A stretch of 64,000 nt of DNA from Steromphala cineraria (Eukaryota > Mollusca > Gastropoda > Trochida > Trochidae), in the NCBI GenBank assembly GCA_916613615.1, contig OU744731.1, positions 62,398,880 to 62,462,879 of the forward strand. The letters run 5' to 3'. Made by a program: the position numbers and the translations under genes. The notes beneath the pieces were generated by a model, which was not told where the DNA came from, made no database searches, and was given only the letters and a program-made list of their open reading frames with translations. Below are positions 12,430-23,290 of this stretch, in pieces (position 1 is the stretch's first letter; each line of letters starts with the position of its first letter).

Positions 12430-12812
12430 TAAGATTTTCCAAACCATGATTAATTCATATTTGCGAAATCGCGCATAACCTTTGTTTGACAGAGTACATG
12501 TATTGCTAGAAAACTTTGATACATGTACGGTAACGAGGTTTACCAAACCATCATTAACTCTCATTTGCAAAATCCCGCATAACCTTTGGTTTGACAGAGT
12601 ATTGCTAGGTAATTTTGATAAGGTGATGAGGTTTACCAAATCATGATTAACTCCCATTTGCGAAATTCCGCATAACATATGATTTGACAGAGTATTGCTA
12701 GAAAATGTTGATAAGGTGACGAGGTTTACCAAGTCATCATTAACTCTCATTTGGGAAGACCCGCATAACCTTTGGTTTGACAGAGTAATGCTAGTTAATT
12801 TTGATAAGCAAG
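12430..12812. repeat. 93-bp tandem repeat, about four copies
   Basis: Units start at about 12431, 12536, 12629 and 12722. The last three are spaced exactly 93 bp; the first unit is longer (about 105 bp) because of extra bases around acatgta. Each unit contains tttaccaa, a cattaactc(t/c)cattt phrase, ccgcataac, gatttgacagagta or ggtttgacagagta, and gctag. Because 93 is a multiple of three, the minus strand stays open (12400-12750), which explains the repetitive 116-residue frame there; it is not taken as a gene. The array abuts the truncated LINE that follows. Confidence 0.85.
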
Positions 12813-12851
12813 GGTTTATAGTGAATAAACAATATTAGAGTATGATATCCA

Positions 12852-13601
12852 TTGTATATTGAATCAAACATTAAAATAATTAAGTACTGGTTAAGGCTGT
12901 TAACAATGCCTTCATGTAGATTACCAAGAAAATGTTACAATATGATGTTACTTTATGATAGCCACGGAAAACATAACTGGGTAACACAAACTAAACAAGT
13001 TTTATTTTCCATCGACCTTGGTAATGCTTGGCATAAACAATTTGTAGAATCGCACTCCCGTTTTATTTGCCTAGTCAAACAAAGACTTAAAGATATATTC
13101 TTTCAAACTTGGTCAGCTAGTCTCTCACTATCTAACAAATGTTTTTACTACAAAATGGTTAAAGATTATATCAATGCAGAACATTACCTCTCGGTCTTAT
13201 CTATAAGAAAATACAAATCTTCACTGGCAAGACTCCGTTGCTCTTCGCATGATTTAAACATTGAAACTGGGAGATACCAAGGAATCTTAAGAGAAAACAG
13301 AATCTGTCAAATGTGTGATCTAAATAAAGTCGAGGATGAATACCATTTTGTATGTGTTTGCCCAGCATACAATTCTTTGAGAATTATGTACAAAAAGAAC
13401 TATTTTCATAAGCACCCTGATATTAATAAGTTTATTTCTCTTATGAAGAGCAAAAGTAAATCCCATCTAGAAAATTTGTCCATTTATATACACAAAGCAT
13501 TTATAATTATGTTTAGAAAGAATGTGTTACTACCTGTAAAAAAATACAACTATATATGTACTACAGACCTGTGGCCTTTCAGTATGGAAATAAACTACTA
13601 G
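12852..13601 (+). pseudogene. C-terminal part of a LINE (non-LTR retrotransposon) polyprotein
   Basis: This is the longest open frame in the window (249 residues). It represents the region after the reverse transcriptase core: an IIKYWLRLL-type helix (residues 9-17), a LARLRCSSHDLNIETGRYQ block (125-143), then a cysteine/histidine cluster CQMC (152-155), EDEYHF (161-166) and CVCP (168-171), and a helical tail FISLM...LSIYIHKAF. This arrangement is familiar from the C-termini of invertebrate LINE pol proteins. The fingers, palm and endonuclease are absent, so the element is 5'-truncated, as LINE insertions usually are. The first methionine is merely the first ATG, not a true start. The frame is intact, suggesting a fairly recent insertion. 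Confidence 0.8.
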
Positions 13602-13604
13602 ATA

Positions 13605-14105
13605 GATTTTGGATGCTGAGTCTAGGTGAGGTAACATAACGGCTAGATTGTAATTAGTTTTGGAATATAGGCTATTAGACATTAAGTTTAACATGATGCT
13701 TTCAGTCAAGTTATCCAATTATTTCATTAATGAAATGATAAAGGCATCAGAATTTTATTTTTGTAAAATCAATTTAGGAGATATGCAATAAATCAATTAA
13801 TTGCTTCAAGAGACATCAGATTTCTATTCGCTGAATCACTCAAATTTAAAGGTTTCTGAAAGTGAGAACAAACGACCCTGAAAGGTCATGGTATTTTCTT
13901 TTAAATGAAAATGTTCATTTGATCCATTTGGTTTCATAAGTTTATGTGCTGAAAACATATAATCTGAAAACAAATGTTGCTCACCTGAAAGATATCCCTG
14001 CAAAACAATACATAATGAAATGATAAAGGCATCATAACTTTATTTTTGTAAAGCAATTTAGGAGATATGCAATAAATCAAATAATTCCTGCAAAACAATA
14101 CATTC
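13605..14105. repeat. LINE 3' flank with a 70-bp direct repeat
   Basis: The stretch taatgaaatgataaaggcat at 13728 recurs at 14013, and the match continues through ttatttttgtaaa, aatttaggagatatgcaata to aatcaa (13728-13797 and 14013-14082). A second short repeat, ctgcaaaacaatacat, occurs at about 13998 and 14087, so the right repeat is itself partly duplicated. It may be part of the LINE 3' untranslated region or of a neighbouring element. Confidence 0.6.
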
Positions 14106-14943
14106 CAGTTAATGATTTAACATGTTCTATTTGTTCTGTTGAATACGTAATTATGAAGATAATGGCAATATGTAAATTTCATTAACGATCACTTATAGGT
14201 AGCGTCATGATTGTATAGCTTAAATACAAGCGTAGACATTGTGTTTATTTTTGGTAAAGGAAACACAATACAGTCTGCTTTGACAGTTGATGACTGGATC
14301 AAGTAGTGTATTTCTTTCAAATATTCCTATTTGTTGCAGAAATTTAAATTAATTACAATTTGTTATTTAACCATCTAATAAATGTTTCTAACCATATGAT
14401 GAATGTACTCAATTATCTTAAATTTGTATATTTTGTTTAAGGAAAAGGGACACTAAAACAATAATAATCTTTGCACTAATTATTCTGTGAAAATCACCCC
14501 TCGTTCTTAGTCAACACAGTGAACAACAATTAAACATCACACAATAAAAACACTTAAGACCAAAGATAATCCCATTTTATCATAGGTTACTTTTTAGTAG
14601 TTACTTGGATGCCATTTGACTAATATGTATTCAGATAATGTATCCAATACACCTGTGTTAAGTTTCTATTTTCATTAATCCTGCTTCAATTAAATGTTGC
14701 TTCTGAAATGGATCTGACATATATATGAAAAGATATGTGTTGTCTTGTAAATAGTGTAAACTACATGTACGGTGTCTTGATAAATCCGTAACTGTCAAAG
14801 AATCCGTTGAAATATACAATTTCAAAATTAGCATAGATGACCATGTCTTATGAAAAGGTTGACACTTTCTGAATAACCGTTAAAATACGCGATGTCATAT
14901 GTCATTTCAACTAAGAATTGAGAAGACCATTATTTGTCTAGCT
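14106..14943. other. intergenic DNA, nothing recognised
   Basis: AT-rich, with no supported gene or repeat. Confidence 0.45.
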
Positions 14944-14947
14944 TTAA

Positions 14948-15284
14948 AAATGGCAGTAGCACGTTTTTTGGAAGTTTTCAATTTCAATTGTTCACTGATA
15001 CTTGTACGTCATTGCTAAACGTATAGTTTCGATAAATTTTAAATCTCTTTTCAAATCATCCATAGTCAGAGAACAAATTATAAAGATTCAAATAAAGTCC
15101 ATTTGCGGCTGTGTGAAATCCTTTAATTCATTTTAATAAGAAAAATGCTTCGCATGGCTGAACTTTGAATTACATAATTTGAGTTATTACTTATTCATTA
15201 AGTTTAGGTACATTGTCTTTTAATTCGAACCATTCATTTTAATTTTTCTGTTATCATCCCCATATTAACTTCCTACTGCCCTTT
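14948..15284. mobile_element. TTAA-type MITE, copy 2 (degenerate)
   Basis: The left end reads aatggcagtagcacgttttt after TTAA (14944-14947). The right end is eroded: tcctactgccctt, lacking the cgtg core and a clear TTAA. The interior keeps the family order (ttcactgatacttg, catagtcagagaacaaatta, gcatggctgaactt). It is the most diverged of the left-flank copies. Confidence 0.7.
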
Positions 15285-15289
15285 ATTAT

Positions 15290-16435
15290 ATAATAAGATA
15301 TACTCACTTTACTCATACTATATAACATTGTATGTGGAAACAATTTTGATACTTCATTGACCATTTGATTTTGTCGGTAAATTTCGTCATGATTGTTTAT
15401 TTTTCAAATTGCAGTCTGTATTAATTTTCGAATTCAAAATTTTCAAAATAAGCAGTGATGGATTCTTTGAAAGGAAATGACAAGAACCCATTAATGAACA
15501 GCATTTTTCTAATGTCATCCGAATTCAGCACGTGGACACTCAGTTCAAATCAAGTTTCAGAAATTCAAACTGTCATCTGAGTTTGAAATTCTAAAAGGTT
15601 TTTTCAATTCCAATTTGATAATCACAAATCATTGCTTTTTTATGCAAACGCTTTTGCAACAAATTGAACTTTTAGAACTAGGAAATCTTGCATCTCTTTT
15701 GACATTTTGAAACGACAAAAAATATCTGTAAAGATTTATGTTAGGATCAATTTAATACGATATCTGCCAACGTAACCAATTATTTTTTCTTAATTTTGTA
15801 CTTTATAAATAATTCATTGGCACTTAAATTATTGATTAGCTTACAAAATAAGAATCAGCAGTTTTACCTTAGAGATTAGATTCCAAAGGAAAACCCAATT
15901 CACATAACCAAAATCAACTGCCCTTTCGTCAGTTATTCATCAGATTAACTACTCCTTCTATATTCACTAAGAAGAACATTATTGAAAGTATACATTGACG
16001 AAATAACCTTGTTATCTTGTTCCATCTATACGTTTCTGTTTCTGATAAGAACTAAACTTTAAATACATTGCATTTACATGTCATGATTTGAAAGACTAAC
16101 GGTATTGACATATATGACTTCGTGGTAAGATAAGGACATGTTCGGCGATGTAAGATGTGTCAGATAACACATTTCTGGTTAGGAATCTGTTGATTACATG
16201 TCATAGATGACGAGTTTGAAAATCTGTTCATGAATTCCTTTTACATGTCCTGAATTTTCCTCATATAGATAATAATCTACTGAATGTATTTACGAAAAAG
16301 AGATTACAAGAATAACATATTACGTTAAGGTGAATTATAAATTTGTGCTATATGGTGACTTCCACAATGCAAGCCGTAGTGACTTGTTATACATGTGTGA
16401 TGCCTAAAGCACTAACTAAAACCACTTATTCTTCA
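15290..16435. other. intergenic DNA left of the tandem array
   Basis: No gene or repeat recognised. Similarity to unit B begins only at about 16440, so this stretch is the single-copy left flank of the array. Confidence 0.5.
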
Positions 16436-17903
16436 ATGTAGTTGTAAACCATGGAAAATCTTCCCTTGGATATTACCTTGATCATTATTTCCAATTGATA
16501 ACAACTGTTCTCTATATAATTTTTATATTACTTAACAATAATGTTATTTTTTCAATTTGATAGGATGAAAGCTCCTAGAACCATCTAATAATTCCACTCG
16601 AGTCAAAAATATTTACTTCATGACTCATTATTGTAACGTAACAATCCAACACCTGGACTTTGTCATGTCTCTATCGTCTTCGTGTCAGAATTCTAATTTT
16701 ATTAAACCTATTTGGACAAGCTGGACCGTGATGCAACGTCCCCATGCCAAATCTGAAGAGGCCTACATCTTTGCGATCTTTTAAGGAGTCAGACTGACAA
16801 GTAGATTTTAATTCCCTGGTCTCCCGCGATAGTTATATAAAACCTCAATAACTTTAAAGGTTAAACAAATTTGAAAAATTTTCATCAGGGATAAGCTATT
16901 CAGATTTACAATGTATATATACTACTCGAAAGAAGTTAAGGGTGGAACATATTTTCTGACTGACATTTTTCTATACATAGAACAGATATGATACATATGT
17001 AATACTTATCGAAAACTCATCTCATCTGCACTTTCTACATGTTAAAGGAAAGAGTTTAACTGAGATCTGCATGAATTCAACACTACTTCGAACACTACAA
17101 CCTAATCAGGTTACTTGCAAAAAGGAACACGGACATTAAGGGACTTATGAACATTGAACGTTCCTAAATTTACGAATATTGTATGAAACGATACATGATC
17201 TTGCCTTTAATATGATTAAATTCCCCTGGTTCGTACAACATTAATGTATTTCTTATCCATGTGATATACTTAAAAGAATGATGTGCATATAGGGATATTT
17301 CAGGAGGAAAACACGATTACTCAATATGACTGCTAATCCTCTTGAAACATTATTATGACATGTCCCTCCTGAACGTAATAGATTCTCCTAAACGAAACAC
17401 GGCAAATTGACAGGACGAATAATTTAGGAACAGATTGCGATATTCGCCATCTATGACATGTAATCTACAGAGCCGTAAACACAGAAAATAGATCGTACAT
17501 CTCCTAAACTTTTCGGGATAAAAACGTTTGTGCAATGAGTTATCTCAGTACAACAGAGAGCGCAAAGCATGTTGATGAGATTCTGACAAAAGTTATCTTG
17601 TACATCTAACCACGTTAAACATGTTCTTATCTCCTTGTTGCTTCCTGTATGTCATATCGCAGATCTCTAAGTCTTTCAAGTAGTGGCACGTGAATGTAAA
17701 GGATTAAAACTTGTATTTCTTAGACAAAGTATTTAAACTAAACTGTCTAAGACAGAAATATGCTTTAGAGAAATAAAAAACAATCATTCCGTTGACGTTT
17801 TTAGAATAGATAACATTTTACAAAACAATTTGAGAGTTTATAATTGTATCAGTAGCCCCTATGGACTACATCTTGAAATGAAATCTTCATCTTTCCTAGG
17901 TAC

Positions 17904-18176
17904 ATGTACCACTTGGATTATATTTCTCTTATAAAGACAATGAAAAGGAATATCTTAATCAAACTATTTACAATGTGTTTCTTTTCAAAACTCGATGCTT
18001 GTCATAATAAGGTTTGTATAAATATATTTTTTTATTTTGAAATCCTATATTTCGTATGTATAGTTGTCCTACAGATAATTGGCAATTTTTTAATCAGACT
18101 ACAGTGGTTATCATTTCCGCATATAAGTAAAAATGTAGTTGCAAATACCACACAGATTATTGTTTGTCTCAGTTGA
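17904..18176 (+). CDS. hypothetical short membrane-like protein, unit A
   Basis: A true ATG opens a 90-residue frame with a hydrophobic stretch at about residues 38-64 (INIFFYFEILYFVCIVVLQI and following), suggesting one membrane span. The counterpart in unit B is 97 residues. The three length differences between the copies (net 3, 3 and 15 bases) all keep the frame, and both end with the same VCLS ending. That is mildly suggestive of coding constraint. Against it: hydrophobic frames are common in AT-rich DNA, the homologous stretch of unit D (59480-59640) has no open frame, and no family was recognised. Confidence 0.2.
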   Translation: MYHLDYISLIKTMKRNILIKLFTMCFFSKLDACHNKVCINIFFYFEILYFVCIVVLQIIGNFLIRLQWLSFPHISKNVVANTTQIIVCLS

Positions 18177-18966
18177 AATGATTAAATGGATCACATATCG
18201 TGAGTAATTATGTGAAGTTTGTGCACAGTGAAATGTCGAAATGTTCTCCATGAACCTTTTTTTTTAACAATGCTTCTTAATAATTCAGTTCATCAGCATA
18301 CTTTTCTCCTTAATACTAGACTTGGGTGCAAGGCTATATTTCTCCATTAGGACAAATTGAGAAACGTTATACTTGCACCTAACTTTGACTTCAATGGTAC
18401 AAGATACCTTGGCAAACTTGTACACAGACCTCAATTCTCTATTATGGATTCAGTCTTCAGCTTTGCGACAATATTTTTTTTATTCTTGTTGCTTTTATGC
18501 TGATGTGTCAGGATGAGCGACTTTGTAATGCTATTAAGATCTTTTCATTACTATAAATGGCTCTCCAAGATTTGATTGAACTTGCTTTATGCATTTGTAC
18601 CTTGTCCGGCACTTCACTTCAATGCAGATGTCTTTTTCAGACATCGTTCTGATCGGGAAACATATGTAACCTGATAGTTTTTTATGTGAATTCGTAATTT
18701 TTTATTTGGTGCTAGAAACCACAACTTGAAATACTGGGACAGATACTCGACAGATCATTGAAAGATGGATGTATGTGTCAAACCCTTTGCTCTAATAGAT
18801 AAAGGAAGGTCACTGTTATCTAACACCTGATATCAATAAATCAGTTCAATATCTAACATGTTCAAACAATCTAGCAGACACACATTGACGATGTTAGCTA
18901 CAGTCTAATTTACCAAATTGTTTTCACCTTGATCTAAACGGCACAATTCCCCAATTTTCGTGTCAC

Positions 18967-19031
18967 CAGACGACACTAAGTGAACGTGCGTGTCGTCTGC
19001 ATGTCACGTGACTTGACAGTTCTGACACGTG
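18967..19031 (+). promoter_or_regulatory. hairpin plus paired CACGTG boxes, unit A
   Basis: A perfect 10-bp stem (CAGACGACAC at 18967-18976 with GTGTCGTCTG at 18990-18999) precedes two CACGTG E-boxes at 19005-19010 and 19026-19031, start to start 21 bp, close to two helical turns. The first sits in GTCACGTGAC, a perfect palindrome identical to the consensus known for TFEB/MITF-type bHLH-zip factors (the CLEAR element). The block is richer in GC than its surroundings and is kept in all four units. Regulatory function is inferred. Confidence 0.5.
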
Positions 19032-20097
19032 ATCCAAACCAGACATGTGCACTAACGAGAAATTGAAGATCTCGCCCGTCACTCTGACCTTCACGGCTCA
19101 GACTTTTCAGATGTATCATATATTTGGTTCAATCTTCTCTAAAATCTCTGTAACACATGGAACTTGATTTGACTCAGATTCAAGATGTAAAACACTTGAT
19201 TTTTTATATATCTCTGATTCCATATCTATCATTTACTAGGAAATATTATTGTTTGTCACAGTATTTATTGCTAACTTATTAAGATGGCATGTCATCTAAT
19301 GAAAAGTTTTGAAAATTGTTTTAAATTCAAAATTATGAACAGGTTAAATTAAAATAGTAAACTTAACATTAAGATATGGTCTGGATTCCATGATTCAAAC
19401 ATTTCCTTCACTGAAACGGAAATATGGGTAACATCGAATGTCGAGAATAGAGACAGACATGCGATCCCAAACAGGAATCAGAAGGAAGCACGAGCTCCTC
19501 GCATAAGAACACTACCCTTGATGCAATTAAGCGACACATGTAGAAAGACATGAAACACGTAAATGTTTTGCTACCGTATCACCACAATTATCACTCGAGA
19601 TCTTCAGTGGAAATGTAATAAAACCTGAGCTGTATGCACTGTGTTAATGCTGACGAAGCGATGATACCTAATAGCCTCCAATTAACTCGAGCCTTTGCCC
19701 AATAGCTCCCAACATATGAAGGTGTTAAATAACAGGTAGTGCCCAGGATCGTACACAACTAAGGTGTTTTATTACACAACAGAACGAGATAGGGAACTTT
19801 ACACCTGCTAAGAAGGCTCTATTTACTTAATAACATTCTGTGGCTCTTAACAGACTCCACTTACTTTGCAAACACACATGTTCTCCTTAGATCCGACGTT
19901 TCAAAGAACTAGGGCGCCAGAGATGTATGTAAGGTCTGCAAAACTCCTTTTGAACATAATCTTTTATCACAAACAAGAATGATGTGATTTGATAGAGATT
20001 TTGCTTTTAGTGAAGTCTGAGATATCTTTTGTTCAGGCTTGTATTGATGTTAATTCTTGAAGATTACAAGCAATATTCCTTTGAGGATTTGATTTAA

Positions 20098-20453
20098 AGG
20101 GGCAGTAGCACGTTTTTTTTTAATTTAATATTTTTAAATTTTCACTGATAATTGTAAGTTCATACTAAATGTATTATTTTGACAGTGTGAACAAGTTCAT
20201 TACACAAGCCAATTATCCATAGTCAGAGAACAAAGTATGAAGATTCATGTAAAATTCATTGGCGGCCATTTTTTGTGAACACCTTTAATTCTTTTTGTGT
20301 AAGAAAAAGGAATAGCATGGCTAAACTTTACGTTATATATTTGAATTATTACTGCTCCATTTAGTTTTAATACATTGTCTTTCAATTGGAACCATTGATT
20401 TTCATTTTCCTGACATCACCTTATTTCCCCCCTAAAAACGTGCTACTGCCCCT
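20098..20453. mobile_element. TTAA-type MITE, copy 3 (unit A)
   Basis: A full copy with ends AGGGGCAGTAGCACG and the inverted CGTGCTACTGCCCCT, flanked by TTAA at 20094-20097 and 20454-20457. Units C and D carry the uninterrupted site (gatttaaaattttaagagtg at about 43362 and 61568), which proves the boundaries to within the palindromic target. Confidence 0.95.
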
Positions 20454-21679
20454 TTAAAAATTTAATAGTGAATTGGAAATGTTGCATGCATATCTACATC
20501 GCAAAGGCATGATATTCATTTATGCAATATTTCGGTATCTTAACAAGCAACTTAAGATTTCACATTTATCTGATACACTCAGGAACAATGGAAACGATAC
20601 CAAAGTTTCAAAAGAAAAGTACTGTAGGCTACTTTAAATCCCAGGAATAAACACATGTATTTTCACACTTAAATGCATCAGAGAATGAACCTTTTCCACT
20701 TGAGGTCCTCAAATAGCTATTTAATTGTTTAGGGTCATAATGTTTTGAATTGCAATCCTACTAATATGCTATGTAGAAATTTAGCTCAATATGTTATTTT
20801 CATAACTAAACTTTCTATGACTTAATTTGTTAAGATATGCTTAGAGTTTGGGACCAGAACAAGTAATAACCAACCGTTTTTATATGTGAGGAGTTTCTCA
20901 AATAATGAGGTGAGTTAAGGTAATTTGGGTTTTAACGCACCTTTGAAGAGTATTTCACTTATAACACAACTGCAGAGAGTAAGCCGACAACCCTAGTGTG
21001 GCCATGCATTATGGTGATCAACTGCAACTGGCGAACTATGAGTGTTACTGTGCTGAAATTAAGTGTAGTTTTGCACTTAATACCTTATTCGATAAAACCA
21101 ATCATGACAATTTACAATGTTGATCATCAACTATGTTAATAAATTACTTTTGTGTCTACCTTTCAAAGACCTAAAAAATAAAACGCTCGTTAAACCTTTT
21201 TTTGCATGCTAAATTTTAATATAAAAAAGTTGAATTTAGCAATAGACACTTTTAGATATGATTTACACATGGGTTTTGAACGCCTTCCTTAAAATTAAAA
21301 TAATTGCATATTAAGCAATATTGTTGTCAGTTATGTGCAGAATGTGTATTTATCAACTGTGAAAAAAAGCGGAAAGGCCACAATAATTTGAATCCTTTTA
21401 TAATGTACTGTATAAAATATGAAAATGAATATGTTTTTTAAACACAATACACAATTTGATGCAAGACATTCTAAAAATGAAAGGAAAAATTCAAATTGAG
21501 GGAAATGTTTTTCATTCCTTCGGGAAATGACAAAATAAATTTCTGAGAGGCATATGAGGGTCGCCATGACCTTAACTGTCAGACTTGCATACTTCATGTC
21601 TCAATGAAATTACTAGCCTCCTTTACTAGGGACACATGGTAACAGTATTAAATTATGGATAGTAGGGGTTATGTGGAAC

Positions 21680-21960
21680 CATGCATCCACATAGTGTTGT
21701 GCTAAGAAAGCACTGACATGGTTAAGACTGCCTACGACTAGACAATGAAATAACAATGTTATCTAAACCCCTAGCTTGTATGTCAGTTAACCAGCTGGCT
21801 ACATATGCAATCTTTATTGTCATATGTACCCTTTTAAGTGCATATGTACTTGTAACAAAGAATGGTATGAAAGTAGAAGTTATTGCGTTGTTCGAGGTTC
21901 GAATCTTGGGGTGGTAATTTTATGTAACAGAACTTTATCCTAGATGTTATATGAAAGTCT
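21680..21960 (+). repeat. conserved block with tRNA B-box-like word
   Basis: A stretch beginning catgcatccacatagtgttg is found in all four units (about 21680, 34880, 44495, 62769). It contains gaggttcgaatctt, close to the B box of tRNA promoters, followed by ggggtgg. In C and D it is open as a frame of 112 and 103 residues, but A has in-frame stops after only 11 codons, so it is treated as non-coding. It may be an old tRNA-derived SINE; no convincing cloverleaf or A box could be drawn. Confidence 0.3.
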
Positions 21961-22329
21961 TTGAAACTCATATTCATTTAATTATCATGTGAAAACTGCG
22001 TCCGCCAATTTTTGAGTGAACACTGCTTAATTGCCTGAGATAGTGAAAAGTGATTCCTAAAGCTTTATCGAACCTGTAATTTTGTTTAATGACTCCCGTT
22101 ATCGGTATGCATAGATTGTCTTGCAATTGTTAAAATATTTTTTTCCTCAAAATATATGTTTATTTATTCATGTTTAATAAACTAAATTTTACTAATCTAA
22201 ACCTTAAATGGCAGATGAGGAAGGAAATTATTAGGAATCAAATTGAGTAAAATTAACAACAGATTCAAAGGAAGCCCCCGACTTTCTGACAATTCACTAG
22301 ACAATGAAAAGAATTGAAATCTGGAAAGA

Positions 22330-23290
22330 TTCTGTTCATGCTCTAGGAAATATATTTAAGACCAAACAAGAGGTACGACAGAATCCCTCACCTCTACTAA
22401 AACTGAACTATAAATAAATTATATCTAGTGAAAATTATGTCGAATGAAGGCATAAGGGCACTTTGTGATGATCTGATTCAGCAAAGGGATTCTCAGTTTC
22501 AGTCAATTACAAGTTCAAAATCTGATTACATTCAAGCTGTAGAAGGACAACAGTGTCGTGATGAGATAGACTCTTGCTTTGGACACAGAAAGATATTGGA
22601 TTCAACTGACAGTTATTACAAGCCAAACAAGCTTTGAAAAATGTTTGAAGAGAATAGTCTCCTTGTAGCGTTGTGACATGGTAATTGGCATACTAACTGT
22701 TGGCTTTGAAAGTGGTTGTAACATCATCAACCTCGGCTCGGGCTTTTAACAGAGATAATTCTGCAAGTAATTGTTATTGTTAAGCCTATGACAGTGATCA
22801 TTATCTACGTTACAGGCACAATTGTTTGAGCATATTGGGCAAAATGAAAAATAATAATTTGCAGACAGATTGCATCCACTGTAAAATCAATCCTACATAG
22901 GCTAGAATGATCTTGAGGCTATATCAAGAAGGAGCTCTCTTGACCTAAATGTGTTTTCTCTTAGTCTCCACTACTTAACCGTTTTACTCTGAGACCTACG
23001 GACCAACAAAGTCAATTTGCCAAGAACAACCTTTGTAGCTCGTACAGTATACCACCGCAAGTTACTACCTCAGGCACTCCACAAGAGCCGATGGAGGGCC
23101 AGTTAAGAGCATATGGCAATTACCCAAAAATCCATTCGCTATTGCACTAAAAGCTTTCCTTTGTTGGCTGTTTGAGTCTACATTAAGGGTTGTCACTGGC
23201 GCTGAAAACTGGAAACCATGACGTCGTTTGCTTGTCAATGTTGTCAACCATTGCCCAATTACATCTCTAACATTGTCAAAATGGAACGTC
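22330..23290. repeat. block also present inverted at 55700-56625, unit A
   Basis: This part of the unit is the most widely copied: it occurs in A, B (about 35540-36500), C (about 45160-46150), D (63440 to end) and, inverted, in E. On the plus strand SDYIQAVE is shared by A, B and C. On the minus strand (23065-23247) the peptide SNSQQRKAFSAI is kept in A, B and C and as LNSQQRKAFSAI in E. No copy has a long intact gene; the copies differ by frameshifting indels. It is probably a fossil coding or transposon fragment carried in the duplication. Confidence 0.5.

Noticed and set aside
12400..12750. Minus-strand frame of 116 residues with internal peptide repeats
   Set aside because: It is explained by the 93-bp tandem repeat, whose length is a multiple of three; no other sign of coding.
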